In this document: piece by piece, positions 1 through 10,789 of the stretch
Layout: each line of letters begins with the position of its first letter
Numbering within the stretch: the stretch's first letter is position 1
Origin: Rhizophagus sp. LPA8_4_AMF
Lineage: Eukaryota > Glomeromycota > Glomeromycetes > Glomerales > Glomeraceae
Length of the DNA: 38,372 nucleotides
NCBI GenBank assembly: GCA_021464525.1
Contig: JADRCO010000305.1
Span: 1 to 38,372, forward strand
Direction: 5' to 3'
Notes under the pieces: model-generated
The model's input: the letters and a program-made list of their open reading frames with translations, nothing else
Told to the model about the DNA's origin: nothing
Database searches by the model: none
Program-made: the position numbers and the translations under genes

Positions 1-898
1 CTTAAGTAAACTTGCAGAACGGGTCAAAATACATTTATTTTATGAATTTAAAGTTTTACATTAATCTTTTTTTATAAAAAACTTAATCTAATCAAAATTT
101 TCGAAGTCACGTGATTTGACTCCGCTTTAGACGACCCCCAAAAAGGAACTTTCTATGCCGATCATTTTATTCTGGCCAGAATTAAATTCGTCACGTGATT
201 TAGCGAAAAAACTGAAACAAAGGTTTCGTCAAATAAGTCAAAAATGACATTCAAAACCATCTTTGATGCTTTAATCAAATTTCAGAACAGGCAAAAATAC
301 ATATACTATATACTTTATAAAAAGGTTTGTATATTAAGAATTTCTTTTTTACAAATTTTTGTTAGATTTAAGCATCATACGGGGGCGAGATACACATTTA
401 TCCTATATTTTAAACTAAAAATAAAAAGGAAATAAAAAAATGTGCATTATATGTACTTAAAAAAAAAATTAATTAATAGTATTAGTTGATGCAGAACAAT
501 ACACAAACTTAACAATAATAAAATTTTTCTCATCGCAATATTAATAATATTTTACGTGATTTTCTGATTGCATTTTTAACATATTTGGTCTTAAAAAGGT
601 TTCCTAACATGAAATTGTTCTATTAGTATAATTGAATAAATCAAAACCTACATTTATAATTTATATGAATAAAGTAAAATTTCTTTTTTTTCTATTTTGT
701 AAGTCTATAAAAATTAAACAAAGTATCTGCAATGATAAGAGCATCGACTAAGCAAGGATTGCATGATAGATTCTGTATGTAAACAAAGGCGTTTCAGAAT
801 TGTGTCATTATTTTAAAAAAGAATAGACCAACCAACCCTGGTAACATCCATAATAGGAATCCGAAATATTTTCATAACGGGACAATCGGCAATTTTAA
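1..898. other. AT-rich intergenic DNA, no gene seen
   Basis: I see no supported coding region. The only open frame of any length (244-435, 63 codons) is low-complexity and has no recognisable domain. Two copies of GTCACGTGAT lie near 107 and 191, each an E-box-like CACGTG core. A short stretch around 118-135 (CCGCTTTAGACGACCCC) weakly resembles the end of the dispersed repeat described at 18789 and 32768. Everything else is A/T-rich homopolymer-like sequence. Confidence 0.6.
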
Positions 899-1023
899 TT
901 ACCGTATAGTCTCGAAAATAAGCACCCCTTACTCGCATTATGACGATTTTGACCAGAATTATGAGGACTTTGGCCGGCATTATGTGCAAAAAAGGGGTGC
1001 TTATTTTCGGGACTATACGGTAA
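899..1023. mobile_element. 125-bp MITE with 32-bp terminal inverted repeats (Tc1/mariner-like by TA ends)
   Basis: Positions 899-930 and 992-1023 are near-perfect inverted copies with one mismatch; the outer part reads TTACCGTATAGTC. The inner 60 bp has no coding capacity. The ends can be read as TA followed by CCGTATAGTC, with TA again on the other side, which would fit a Tc1/mariner-type TA target duplication; that superfamily assignment is inference. The element ends 106 bp before the ATG of the kinase gene and about 44 bp before its TATA-like box, so it sits in the proximal promoter. Confidence 0.75.
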
Positions 1024-1066
1024 ACTTTAACCGGTAAAAAAAAGCCTCATGTTATTACAGTAAATA

Positions 1067-1074
1067 CTATAAAA
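1067..1074 (+). promoter_or_regulatory. TATA-like box of the kinase gene
   Basis: CTATAAAA lies 56 bases upstream of the ATG at 1130, followed by a T-rich and then A-rich leader. The same octamer lies 117 bases upstream of the BTB-TLDc gene start. This is position and match only; no transcript start is known. Confidence 0.35.
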
Positions 1075-1129
1075 CCGTTTCGTTTCCTTTATTTTATTTA
1101 TTTATTTATTTTTTTTTAAAAAAAAAAAT

Positions 1130-3311
1130 ATGAATTCTACAGATGATGATAGATTATTTGATTCATTAAATCCTACGCCAAAATTAAAATCTGGTCACGT
1201 GCCTATTTTTTTCATTCCTTTTAATAATGAGAATAAATGTAGTAATTGTAACTTTGAATATTCTGTGACATTCTTTTTTAAACAAAAATATTGCAAAAAC
1301 TGTATAAAAAAGTTTATTAATAATCCTAGTGAGTACTTAGATATACAAATAAGTACAAATAATAAGCGTGAAGCGACTAAAAATGTAGAACTTAGTACGT
1401 TAAGTATACACAAATGGTATTTTAAACAAATAATTCCATCAACATATTCTTTACTACATTACGATTCCTTTAATAGCGAGATGATCAAGTGTGAAAATAA
1501 CTGTAACTTATGCGGAAAATTGATGATAAGTTCGAAATATAATATCAAACTTACGTTATGCTCTTCTTGTTATTTAATATCTTCTGGATGGATAAAATCA
1601 GCGTTGACTAAAATGCCTATTCCAATTCTTTATTTACCATGGTGGGATGCCGCTGAAAGATGTATTTTGTGTGATAAAGTGTTAGAATTTATTCCTGAAT
1701 GTCAAAGATGGTGTTTACACTGCTATATAATTTACACAGGATGTAGATATTGTTTAACAACAAATATTATTTTCGGGATCACAGATCAATCTCAGTGTAG
1801 GAAATGTAAAAGAACAACATATATAACTATTGATACTACAAATATTAATAGCGGAAACTTATATATAGAAGAATTTCTTGTTTCTACAAGATTAAATATT
1901 ATTAACAACGATCAAATTATTAAATGCATAAATAATATTCACAAAGATTATAAAAATTGTAATCCGTTGGATAAGTATAATGATATCCAATATGAATTTA
2001 GGAATGCTTTATCAAAACCCATAATGGAATGGATACCACATACTCAAATTATAAATAGTGAAAAAATAGCTGAAGGAGGGTTTGGTATAATTTACAAAGC
2101 AATTTGGTTAAATGCTAGCTCTCAATATGATGATTTTTTAAGCATTAGAGAAAAAAATAAAACCGTGGCTATAAAAAGGTTTTTAAACTCACAATATATG
2201 GACAAATATTTCTTAAATGAGGTAAATGAAGTTATTATTTATTCCTTTACTTAGATTAATAAAAAGTGTAATATTTATATCAAACTACACATTTCTTTAG
2301 CTAAAGTCACTTTATCAATGTTATAACAAATTTGATCATATAATTAATTATCATGGCATTACAAAAGATCCTGAAACTAAAGATTATATGTTAATAATGA
2401 AATATGCGACAGGTGGTAATTTACATGATTATTTACAAAAAAATTTTAAGGATGTCACTTGGAATAAAAAGCTTTACATCTTGTGGCAAATTTCGGCCGG
2501 GTAAAATATTTTTAAATATGATAATTATTGTTTTCTTTTGTATTTAAAATATACACTAATTAATTTTATTTTTTAGACTTCATACTATTCATGAGGTAAA
2601 TTTTATACATCGTGATTTTCACAGTGGAAATATATTGTTAGAAACTGAATCATCTGGAAAGTGGAAAATTGGTGATTTGGGATTATCACAACCCGCAAAT
2701 AGTACTTCATTAAATAATGAAATATACGGAGTAATACCTTACATCGCACCAGAAATATTCCAAGGTGTTGCATTTTCAAAAAAAGCTGATATATATAGTA
2801 TGGGTATGATTATGTGGGAACTTACGACGGGTTGTAAGCCTTTTGATAATATTGAACATAATACGGAACTTATTTATAGAATTATTGATGGAATAAATCC
2901 TGAAATTACAGATGATACTCCTGATTGTTATTCCAATTTAATGAAAAGATGTTGGAATTCTGATCCTTTAAAAAGACCTTCTGCAAAAGAAATTCTTGAA
3001 GTTACTTATGCGTGGACATTTTTACAAGAAGATTATGAAAATTTCAATCAAGCTGAAGTAAAAAGATTAAAATCAATAGAATTAAAGAAGCTTGGTCCTG
3101 GATTTACCGAGAAACCACATTCAAAAGCGTGTTATACAAGTAGATCATTGAACTCTTTTATTCCATTTATTAATTCATCTTTGATAGGCCCACAAGGTGT
3201 GTATTATGTAACTATTGTATTATATGAAAGATTTAATAATAAATAGAAATATATTTTGTTTTTTTAGAATATATCTCGAAAGAATACGAGTATGACATTA
3301 ATAATATTTAA
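1130..3311 (+). CDS. TKL-like protein kinase with cysteine-rich N-terminus, four exons
   Basis: Exons 1130-2221, 2301-2500, 2577-3196 and 3268-3311 (651 aa) are joined by GT-AG introns of 79, 76 and 71 bases. Residues about 35-235 hold four pairs of CxxC motifs (CSNC/CKNC, CNLC/CSSC, CILC/CLHC, CRYC/CRKC), probably zinc ribbons. The kinase domain follows: glycine loop GGFGIIYKA near 312, VAIK lysine near 347, HRDFHSGN catalytic loop near 442, DLG in place of DFG near 462, APE near 488, and CWNSDPLKRPS near 560. All catalytic residues are present, so it is probably an active Ser/Thr or Tyr kinase of the TKL-like group expanded in Rhizophagus. The last intron is decisive: unspliced, the frame runs to a stop at 3246; spliced, it gives the family-style ending EYISKEYEYDINNI. 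Substrates are unknown. Domain call is strong; exact exon ends are inferred from splice consensus and frame. Confidence 0.9.
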
Positions 3312-4829
3312 GATATTCACTATCATATCAGTTTAAGAAAGTTGATCCAAAGACCGGATCAAAACTCCGATATTTCCATAATAATAAAATTCTTTCTTTA
3401 ACGATGTATTATACTTTTATTGAAATACAGATGGGCGTTATGGCGACGTTTTATTTAATGCTGTATGTCGTATTCTATCTAATAGAAATAATTATTTTAG
3501 ACGCCAAACTTCCTATTATTATCATTCCGATTAGCGACAAACTATATACTTTGTATTTTTCTTTTTTTTTTTGATAATTCGTTATTTTTAGGAAATAAAG
3601 TTCCTAATATTTAATAAATATTAATAGTAATTTGTATTTTACAAATTTAAAAACTCGAAAACTCAAAAACGTTATTTTATTTTAACCCTATAAAAAATTT
3701 TATCCGTTATTTCTGTGAAAACTCCGTAAAAATGAGCCTTTCTCGGATCCATTCACGGAAAATGTAAATAATTCGATAAATTCCGGGATATAAGGTTATT
3801 AATTCCGGAAATATGAGCCTTTTATGGAAAAAAGATGGAATATTAAAAACGGATCGACTTTTTTTACAGGGGAAGAACGATTCTGTTGTTAGATAAAAGA
3901 AGAAATTTTATCACTGCTCGTTTATGATATTTTATTATCTTCATTTTAAAACAATACACTTTAAAAGTAGTACAAATATTGTTTACAAAATAAAGGAAAA
4001 ATAACTAATACATTAATTGTCTTTGTGCGAACTTAATGTACTGTATCACGTATGCAATTAACATGTGCGACTTAACAACGACAAATAAACAATTCTTAGC
4101 GAAATTAAATGAAATTCAATTCGGTGCACTAATGTGATGGAGCAGACTTTATTCGCAGGAGATAATTTAATAGCAGTCATTGTATAAAAGGTAGTTATGG
4201 AGGAGGAAGATTCCGGCCTCTACAGTTATAATTAACGAGTTTCCTTTTATGAATGACAATTTTTTCTTAAAATTATTATATATTTTATTATATATGAGAA
4301 GCTAGTATAATATGTCAAATGTGATTACCGTGATTATAATATTCATATAATGAGGTAGATGTGTATATATTGTTCAAATTATGACGGATTTATGTTATGA
4401 TAGTACTTGATGTAAGCATTTCATATAATATTCAAGAATTTTTAAAAGTATATGAATTATTTCACATTATATAAAATAGATGAAATTTGTACATTGTATT
4501 AAAAAAATGAGTAATGTAAATAAATTATTAAAAATTTGGAATATCCAAAGTATTCAAAAATATTATCTGTTAACGTAAAAAAAAAATACACACAAATACC
4601 CGTTTTGTTCGAGTTTATTCTCTTGTCGATTATTAATTAGTATTTTATTAGGCAAAGAACATATATATATTATATAATGCTGATCTTTAGTTATATTCTC
4701 TTCGACAATAAAAGTCGATACCAGTCGTGCCATCATGCATACCTGCATGGTATATGAATATTTTTTTAAGCTGACTGATATTTTTATATTAATCTCCTAA
4801 ATAAAAAATTATCAAATAACCTTTAATTC
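3312..4829. other. AT-rich intergenic DNA
   Basis: No coding region is supported. The 61-codon frame on the minus strand at 4563-4748 has no recognisable domain. A short motif around ATGAGCCTTT occurs twice (about 3731 and 3813), each time after a CCG(T/G)AAA-like sequence, which suggests an imperfect local repeat of roughly 80 bp. Nothing else stands out. Confidence 0.55.
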
Positions 4830-5264
4830 GTGATTCGTATAACAAGTAGTGAAAATCACTATTCAAATTCAGGGGAATAAAAAAATCGTTTTTTTGCGAT
4901 TATCTCGTGACCCAGCTCGATGGACAATTTTTTGTTGTGTCACTCTAAGCCCTCTACAAAATAAAAAAACCGATCATCGAAATTGGACCAATAGATCGTA
5001 AGATAGCGATAATTATAAAACTTATTTTTAGTTCGGAGAATATCGTGAGGAATCTAGCCACTTCCGAAAAAAACCGGTTTTGTAATTATCTCACGATCTA
5101 TTGGTCCAATTTCGACGAATGTTTTTTTGTTTTATAAAGGACGAGGAGAGCTACACAACAAAAAATTGTTCGTCGAAATTGGATCACTGGAACACGAGAT
5201 AATCGCAAAAAACGATTCCCCCCGAATTTAAATAGTGATTTTCACTACTTGTTATACGGATCAC
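4830..5264. mobile_element. 435-bp foldback element (long imperfect inverted repeat)
   Basis: The left arm starts GTGATTCGTATAACAAGTAG and the right arm ends with its inverted counterpart, CTTGTTATACGGATCAC. Complementarity continues inward for about 190 bp on each side, with blocks such as GCGATTATCTCGTG, CAATTTTTTGTTGTGT and GAAATTGGACCAATAGATCG present in both orientations. The unpaired centre, about 5025-5080, is short. The arms differ by scattered substitutions and small indels. No open frame is present. A clear target duplication was not found; flanks CCTTTAAT and CTTTTAAG are only similar. A non-autonomous DNA element folded back on itself is the best description; the superfamily is unknown. 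Confidence 0.8.
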
Positions 5265-5937
5265 TTTTAAGAGGAGGAAATATGAATATTAGTAATATAC
5301 AAGCTAACAATTATCGTTCATGAATATTATAAATGTAATAATACACGATGAAATTTACAATTTGGAACATATCTATTGTAATGTTTTTTTTTTTAGACTT
5401 AACACTAAAACAAATATTACGTAGTTTACTTTTCAATGATTAAAATTTTTTTATTATACTAGTTTCTTCCGTCAATATGTTCTTTAATACCAAATTCTCT
5501 TTCAAATTTTATTGGCTTTATTTGAAATTTTTGAAATAAAAAATAAAAAATTTTTATGATATAATAAACAAAATCAATTTTGACAGTTAGAAAATGCAAC
5601 TTCATATCTCCATATTTGGCATGAATATAATAAAAGTTTAATTTTACCAAGTGATAATTAAACTAATGATTTGATGATAATGATGATAATGATCAAAGCC
5701 ATAATAATTCAGTAATATGAAAAAATGACTTCAATTTTTGAGTCGCGTTTAACTTCACCCTATTTTAGGTACTGCAAAATAATAATTTGTAAATTAATTA
5801 AATTAATTCAAATTTGGTTTGGTACATTTTTGATTTGTAAATTTAAAAATATGTTTTGTTCTATTTACAGTGTTTAAACCTCCTCTTACTCTCAATATGT
5901 TATTCATGTTGATATGTTTTATCAAATTTCTTGGTTA
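5265..5937. other. AT-rich intergenic DNA
   Basis: Nothing recognisable on either strand. The 63-codon minus-strand frame at 5459-5650 is low-complexity. A short trinucleotide-like run (GATGATAATGATGATAATGAT) lies near 5672-5693. Confidence 0.5.
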
Positions 5938-5943
5938 GTGAAT

Positions 5944-6680
5944 ACGATTATTAAAATTGATTTCGTAAACAAAATTTTTTAATATTAATAATAGACCCAC
6001 CATCTGTAAAATTTTATATATTTTATAGTTAAAGGTCACATTGCGTTAAATTATTTCCAGTAACCGCAGTGTTCTCGTTCTTCATACTCCACGTAAATCC
6101 GCGGAATTACGATAATGCCAGTCACTATATAAAAAAGACTAAATTCTGGCTGACATTATCTATGAAAGGAAAGAACTTCGTCACGCAAAATCGGGTTGAA
6201 ACTGCGGAACAAAAATCAGACAAATTAGGATTATTTCTTGAAAATTCCTTTTTTCTTTTTTAAAATAAAAAAAATAAAAAGATCAATAAATTACGAAAAA
6301 TACCTAACGTAACGTAAATACAGTCAAGTCAGTAATGTTGATACATATTAGGATTAAACTGCTACAACCATTGGCTATACATAAATGTTTGCTTCTAGTT
6401 TAAGTCTAGCCAGGTAATGCAGCAAAGAAAATGAAATAGTAACGTTAATCTTCTACCTGACCTCATCCTAGCCACGTCAGTATAATTATTAAAATTGATG
6501 AATGCCCAATTTTCGTAAACTAAAAAAATTTTGTTAGATCCACCATTTGTATTTTTCTTGGTTAAAAATTATATCACGTTCCACTCTTTGATTATTTTTC
6601 AGTAACCGATCCGAAATCGTTCTCGTTCTTTACAATTTTTCAAACCCCAAGGCATGTAAATCCGCAGTAATACAAAGTCT
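5944..6680. repeat. Diverged direct duplication upstream of the BTB-TLDc gene (about 5944-6115 and 6483-6680)
   Basis: Both copies run in the same order: ATTATTAAAATTGAT, then TTTCGTAAAC, a T-rich stretch, GA(C/T)CCACCAT(C/T)TGTA, GTTAAA, then TTTTCAGTAACCG or TTTCCAGTAACCG, GTTCTCGTTCTT and finally GTAAATCCGC followed by AATTAC or AATAC. The spacing between copies is about 540 bp. No domain is seen in either; the small frame 6069-6263 runs across the first copy. Function unknown; it could be an old tandem duplication of an upstream region or a decayed repeat. Confidence 0.6.
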
Positions 6681-6804
6681 ACTGTGATTCTGGAATGTTA
6701 ATAATCAACGCACCTGGCACAGTGACACACTGACACACCCCGTTTGCCATAGACCGGTCTAGGCCTTTCCTTTTTTGGTACAATATAAGGATATATGCAG
6801 ATCA

Positions 6805-6813
6805 CTATAAAAA
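6805..6813 (+). promoter_or_regulatory. TATA-like box of the BTB-TLDc-ZZ gene
   Basis: CTATAAAAA lies 117 bases before the ATG at 6930. It is followed by a leader ending in a purine tract of AAGAAA units (about 6900-6929) just before the start codon. Position and match only. Confidence 0.3.
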
Positions 6814-6929
6814 TCGGCCGATTTCATTGAGGGATCATACATAGATAAATCAAGGTTTCAACCTGTGTAACTACAGAAATAAGAATTTTTTTAAAAAATA
6901 AGAAAAAGAAAAAGAAAAAAATAATAATA

Positions 6930-9328
6930 ATGGAAGAGGATAAATTTTTACCAAATTTATCACAAAATTTACTCAAAATTTTGGATGATGATGAATATTA
7001 TGATATTACTATCGAAGTTGGTAATGACCCTTACGTAAAAATATTCCGTGCTCACATGGTAATCTTAAATTATCGTTCTAATTATTTGCGAAGAATTTTA
7101 TCAACAAATAAAAAGAAAAATGATGGAACTTTGGTACATATTAAATTACCAAATATCTTACCTGAAATTTTTCATATAATTTTAAGGTACAGTATGTAAT
7201 ACAATAAATAGGTTATTATTTTACAAATATATCCGTTTTTTTTAATTTATATAAAAATGTTGTTATTTCAGATATATTTACGGAGGAAGACTTTCTTTGA
7301 AGGAATGTGATACTTCAGATATTATTAAAATCTTAATTTCCGCTAATGAGCTTAATCTTCAAGAATTAGTCAGTTATTTACAACTTTATATAATTAAAAA
7401 TAATAAAAATTGGATGGAACAAGATTTTAATCTTGTATATCAAACAAGTTTTGAAAATGATTCTTTCTTGGAACTTCAAAATTATTGCACCAACTTAATT
7501 TCAAAAGGATCAGATAAGATTCTTAAATCAATGAATTTCTCTTCAATTCCGGAAAAACTTATAATTTCAATTGTTCAAAATAATAATCGTCAAATGAGCG
7601 AAATTCAAGTTTGGAAATATGTGATTAAATGGGGACTTGCTCAGAATCCTCAACTTCCTTCTAATCTTGCAACCTTTTCAAAAGAAGATTTCAATGTATT
7701 AAAGAATACTTTACAACAACTCATTCCTTTTATTAAATTTAGTAATCTAACTTCTAGAGAATTTTCTGAAGAAATATTACCTTATAGGAAAATTTTACCG
7801 AAGGAATTACGCGAAGATTTATTGAAAAAATTTTTAAATTTACATCCTGATAGTAAACTAACTGATAACTTAAAAAGTATTGATCATTCTGATAGAAAAC
7901 TAACTGATAACGTAAAAAGTATTGATTCAAATATTGTTACGTTTCAAAATGATGAGATAATCTCCAAATGGGTTGATAAATTAAATATTACAACTGATAA
8001 CTTAAAAGATATTGATCATCCTGATAGAAAACTAACTGATAACTTAAAAAGTATTGATTCAAAAATGTTTGCATATCAACATAATGAGTTCTCCGAATGG
8101 GTTGATAAATATGATAATAAAAAAAATTTTGATTCAAAAATTATTACATTTCAGCATGCTGAGTTAATCTCCAAATGGATTGATAAATTAGATATTACAG
8201 ATAAGACAACTTCTTTATATAAATTCAAGTTAATTCTTCGTGGATCTCGGGATGGGTTTGCATCTAATAAATTCCGTGGGATTTGCAATAATCGATCTTG
8301 CACTGTAACAATTATTAAAGTTAGAGGTAATAACCAAATTCTTGGTGGATACAATCCAATTGAATGGAAATCGGATCGTAGTTATGGTGCTACTAAAGAC
8401 AGTTTTATATTCTCTTTTAAGAATGGAGATGATATTGATGAACATATTTTAAGTCGTGTTACGAATGAAAATAATGCTATATTTAACGACCATACTTATG
8501 GACCATCATTTGGCGGTGCTGATCTTATTTTACGTGGAAATAGTGGACATTGTATAAAAGATAGCTATGAAAAACAAATTAGAGGACCTTCGGGTATAAT
8601 TAATCTGCCATCTTTTATATATAAATTATCAAAAAATTTTTTTATATAATTTCTTTATAATTCTTGTAGAATCCGGCTTGCATTATCACGTAGGGTGTGA
8701 CTCCTGTAACCATACTGTCCGAGGAGAGAGATGGAAGTGTACAACCTGTAGAGATTATGATTTATGTCAAGACTGTAAACCCAAATCACATATTCATCAT
8801 GATCATAAGTTCATACTTATGCCACTTTCAGATACTTCTAAATCTGCTCCTCGTATGTACTATCATATCTTTTTGAATATAGCATTCTATAATACTAAGA
8901 TTATTTATAACTTTTTTAATATTTCATAGAATTTGCTGTGCATAATAGTGTAAGATGTGATTGCTGTAACAAGATAATCCGTGGAATGAGATGGAAATGT
9001 ACATTTTGCCAGAATTATGATTTATGTCAAGATTGTAAATCCAATTCAAGAAGTACTTATAGTCATCCAAATAATCATGCATTTCAACCTATTGCATTTC
9101 CATTTTCTCGTATACGTATGTTATCAAATCTTTATGAATTGTGGGCGTTCAATTATACAAAATAATATTTTATTAATTTCATGTTTCATCATGTTAGGTC
9201 CGATGTGGAGAAGAGATGCAATTTGTGACTATTGTGAAACAGCCTGCATCGGTAACATATGTTATAAGTGTGCCAATGGCGAATTTTATGTAGAAGAATA
9301 CGAATTATTTCAAGTTATAAAAAGGTAA
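6930..9328 (+). CDS. BTB-BACK-TLDc protein with two ZZ zinc fingers, five exons
   Basis: Exons 6930-7186, 7272-8593, 8670-8852, 8930-9115 and 9198-9328 give 692 aa. The BTB fold (DDEYYDITIEVG, RAHMVILNYRSNYLRR) spans about 20-90 and continues across intron 1 as RYIYGGRLSL. BACK covers about 95-235 (IQVWKYVIKWGLAQNP). TLDc spans about 372-526 (LILRGSRDGF, GGYNPIEWKSD, SFIFSFKNGD, DHTYGPSFGGADL). Exons 3 and 4 each encode one ZZ finger (CDSC, RWKCTTC, YDLCQDC, then paired His; CDCC, RWKCTFC, YDLCQDC). Exon 5 adds CDYC/CYKC and the tail FYVEEYELFQVIKR. BTB-BACK proteins usually bridge CUL3 to substrates and TLDc proteins act in V-ATPase or oxidative-stress control, so an adaptor role is inferred. 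Compared with the copy at 20250-22458, exon 2 carries 240 extra bases, a local repeat expansion before TLDc. Donor of exon 4 (9115) is the least certain junction. Confidence 0.9.
7841..8203 (+). repeat. In-frame tandem repeat between BACK and TLDc
   Basis: A block of about 24 codons that normally begins TLDc (FDSKIITFQHAELISKWIDK, from 8128) is preceded by two diverged copies, from 7921 (IDSNIVTFQNDEIISKWVDK) and 8053 (IDSKMFAYQHNEFSEWVDKY). Between and before them TDN(L/V)K(S/D)ID recurs four times, often followed by H(S/P)DRKL. The paralog at 20250-22458 has a single copy. The reading frame stays open, so the expansion lengthens the linker by about 80 residues. Confidence 0.85.
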
Positions 9329-10789
9329 AAAGATAATATTTAGTCTTGCTATGTGAGCAAATATAGGGCGTAAATTTTTTGAATTAAAATAATTGAAAAA
9401 TAAAAAAAAAATAAATAAATTAATAAAGTTAAATATCTCTTATTATTATTTAAATATTTTGAAATCAATATTTTAAAATCAAATATAGATTTGTAAAAAT
9501 GTATGAAAAAATGAGTAAATCATTTAAGAATAACATTATTCTGATCGAATAACATTTAATTCTAGCCCAATTAAATTTGGTTGTGGAGCCCAGAATCAGT
9601 CAATAAAATTGAATTTATCCGATTTGTGATTAATTGTTTGAAAGAGTTATTCCATTCAAATCATTATGTGTGCTTGATTGAAGTTGGTAATAAAAAAAGT
9701 ATTTTGTATATTATTATGTGTTTTAGTACCGAATAATTTTTTTAATTTATCTAGTAAGAAAATTTAAATATACTGTACTACAATAAATGTTAAAAAATAT
9801 CATATTTGCAATTTTCTAATTTTCATACAAAAAAGAATATGATACTTTCTTGATTATCGCCAGTTAATTTACTATCATGTATTAATCGCCTATTTACAAT
9901 CTTCATTGATTAAAAATTACATCATAAGATTTGAACAAAATTTTATTTCATTTGAAAAGAAATTTAGTAATAGTTATATGAGTATCAAGATTGAAACATG
10001 TTCTTAAATGAGAAATTGCTTAAAATTCTTATTCTGAATTTAAAAGTTGCATGAGACATAATTTGATCATTAAATAATCGAACCAGAAACAGCCCCAGAA
10101 CCGTTCAGCTTATGGTATAAGATCGGATCTGTATGATTTTAAGTAGAAGCTGGAGAGTCCCATCTCTGATTTTGCGGATTTTGTGAAAATCAAAAAGCGG
10201 AAAATTTTGGCGTTATATATATACATATCATTCTTTATATATATACTGTATTTTTTAAGTATTAAAATTTTTAATCATTTCATGCAACAGTTAATATGAA
10301 ATTATCTCGAAAGAACTGTATGTATAAAAAGGTTTTATAAATTCTAAAAACTTTTAAGTACTTTTCATAATCTCTTTTTTATAGGGAAAATCATTTGATT
10401 TACACCATTTTTAATACATTTAAAATTACTAAAGAAAAATTCAATGAAATTTTGCGAAAATCAATCATACTGAATGAAACATGGTAATGAAATTTTTGGA
10501 AATGTCTCATATTCTCGAAAAAATATCTAATTGGTACAAAGAATAAAAAAGTTCTATATTTAATATCAGGATTTTTTTGATTTAATATTCGTTCGTTTTG
10601 TGTGAAAATGATTTTTTTTTTTGAATAAGATATTGTAACGCAAAATAATATGAAATATAGATGGATAATTTTTACTTTATATAAATATTAAATTAATAAA
10701 TATGTCTGTTTTCCAAATTGTTTGATAGAATTATCAAATAACTATTATGCCTAATTTCAATTTCTTCAAGATAATAATAAATAAGCAAA
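9329..10789. other. AT-rich intergenic DNA after the first BTB-TLDc gene
   Basis: No coding region is supported. Around 10131-10215 a short sequence (GAGAGTCCCATCTCTGATTT and neighbours) has a related copy in opposite orientation around 12085-12175. The rest is A/T-rich. Some of it may be decayed gene sequence leading into the remnant at 10790, but I cannot align it. Confidence 0.5.

Noticed and set aside
107-200. Repeated GTCACGTGAT as a specific regulatory operator
   Set aside because: CACGTG words also occur inside the LINE and elsewhere in the window, so two upstream copies do not by themselves indicate a site.
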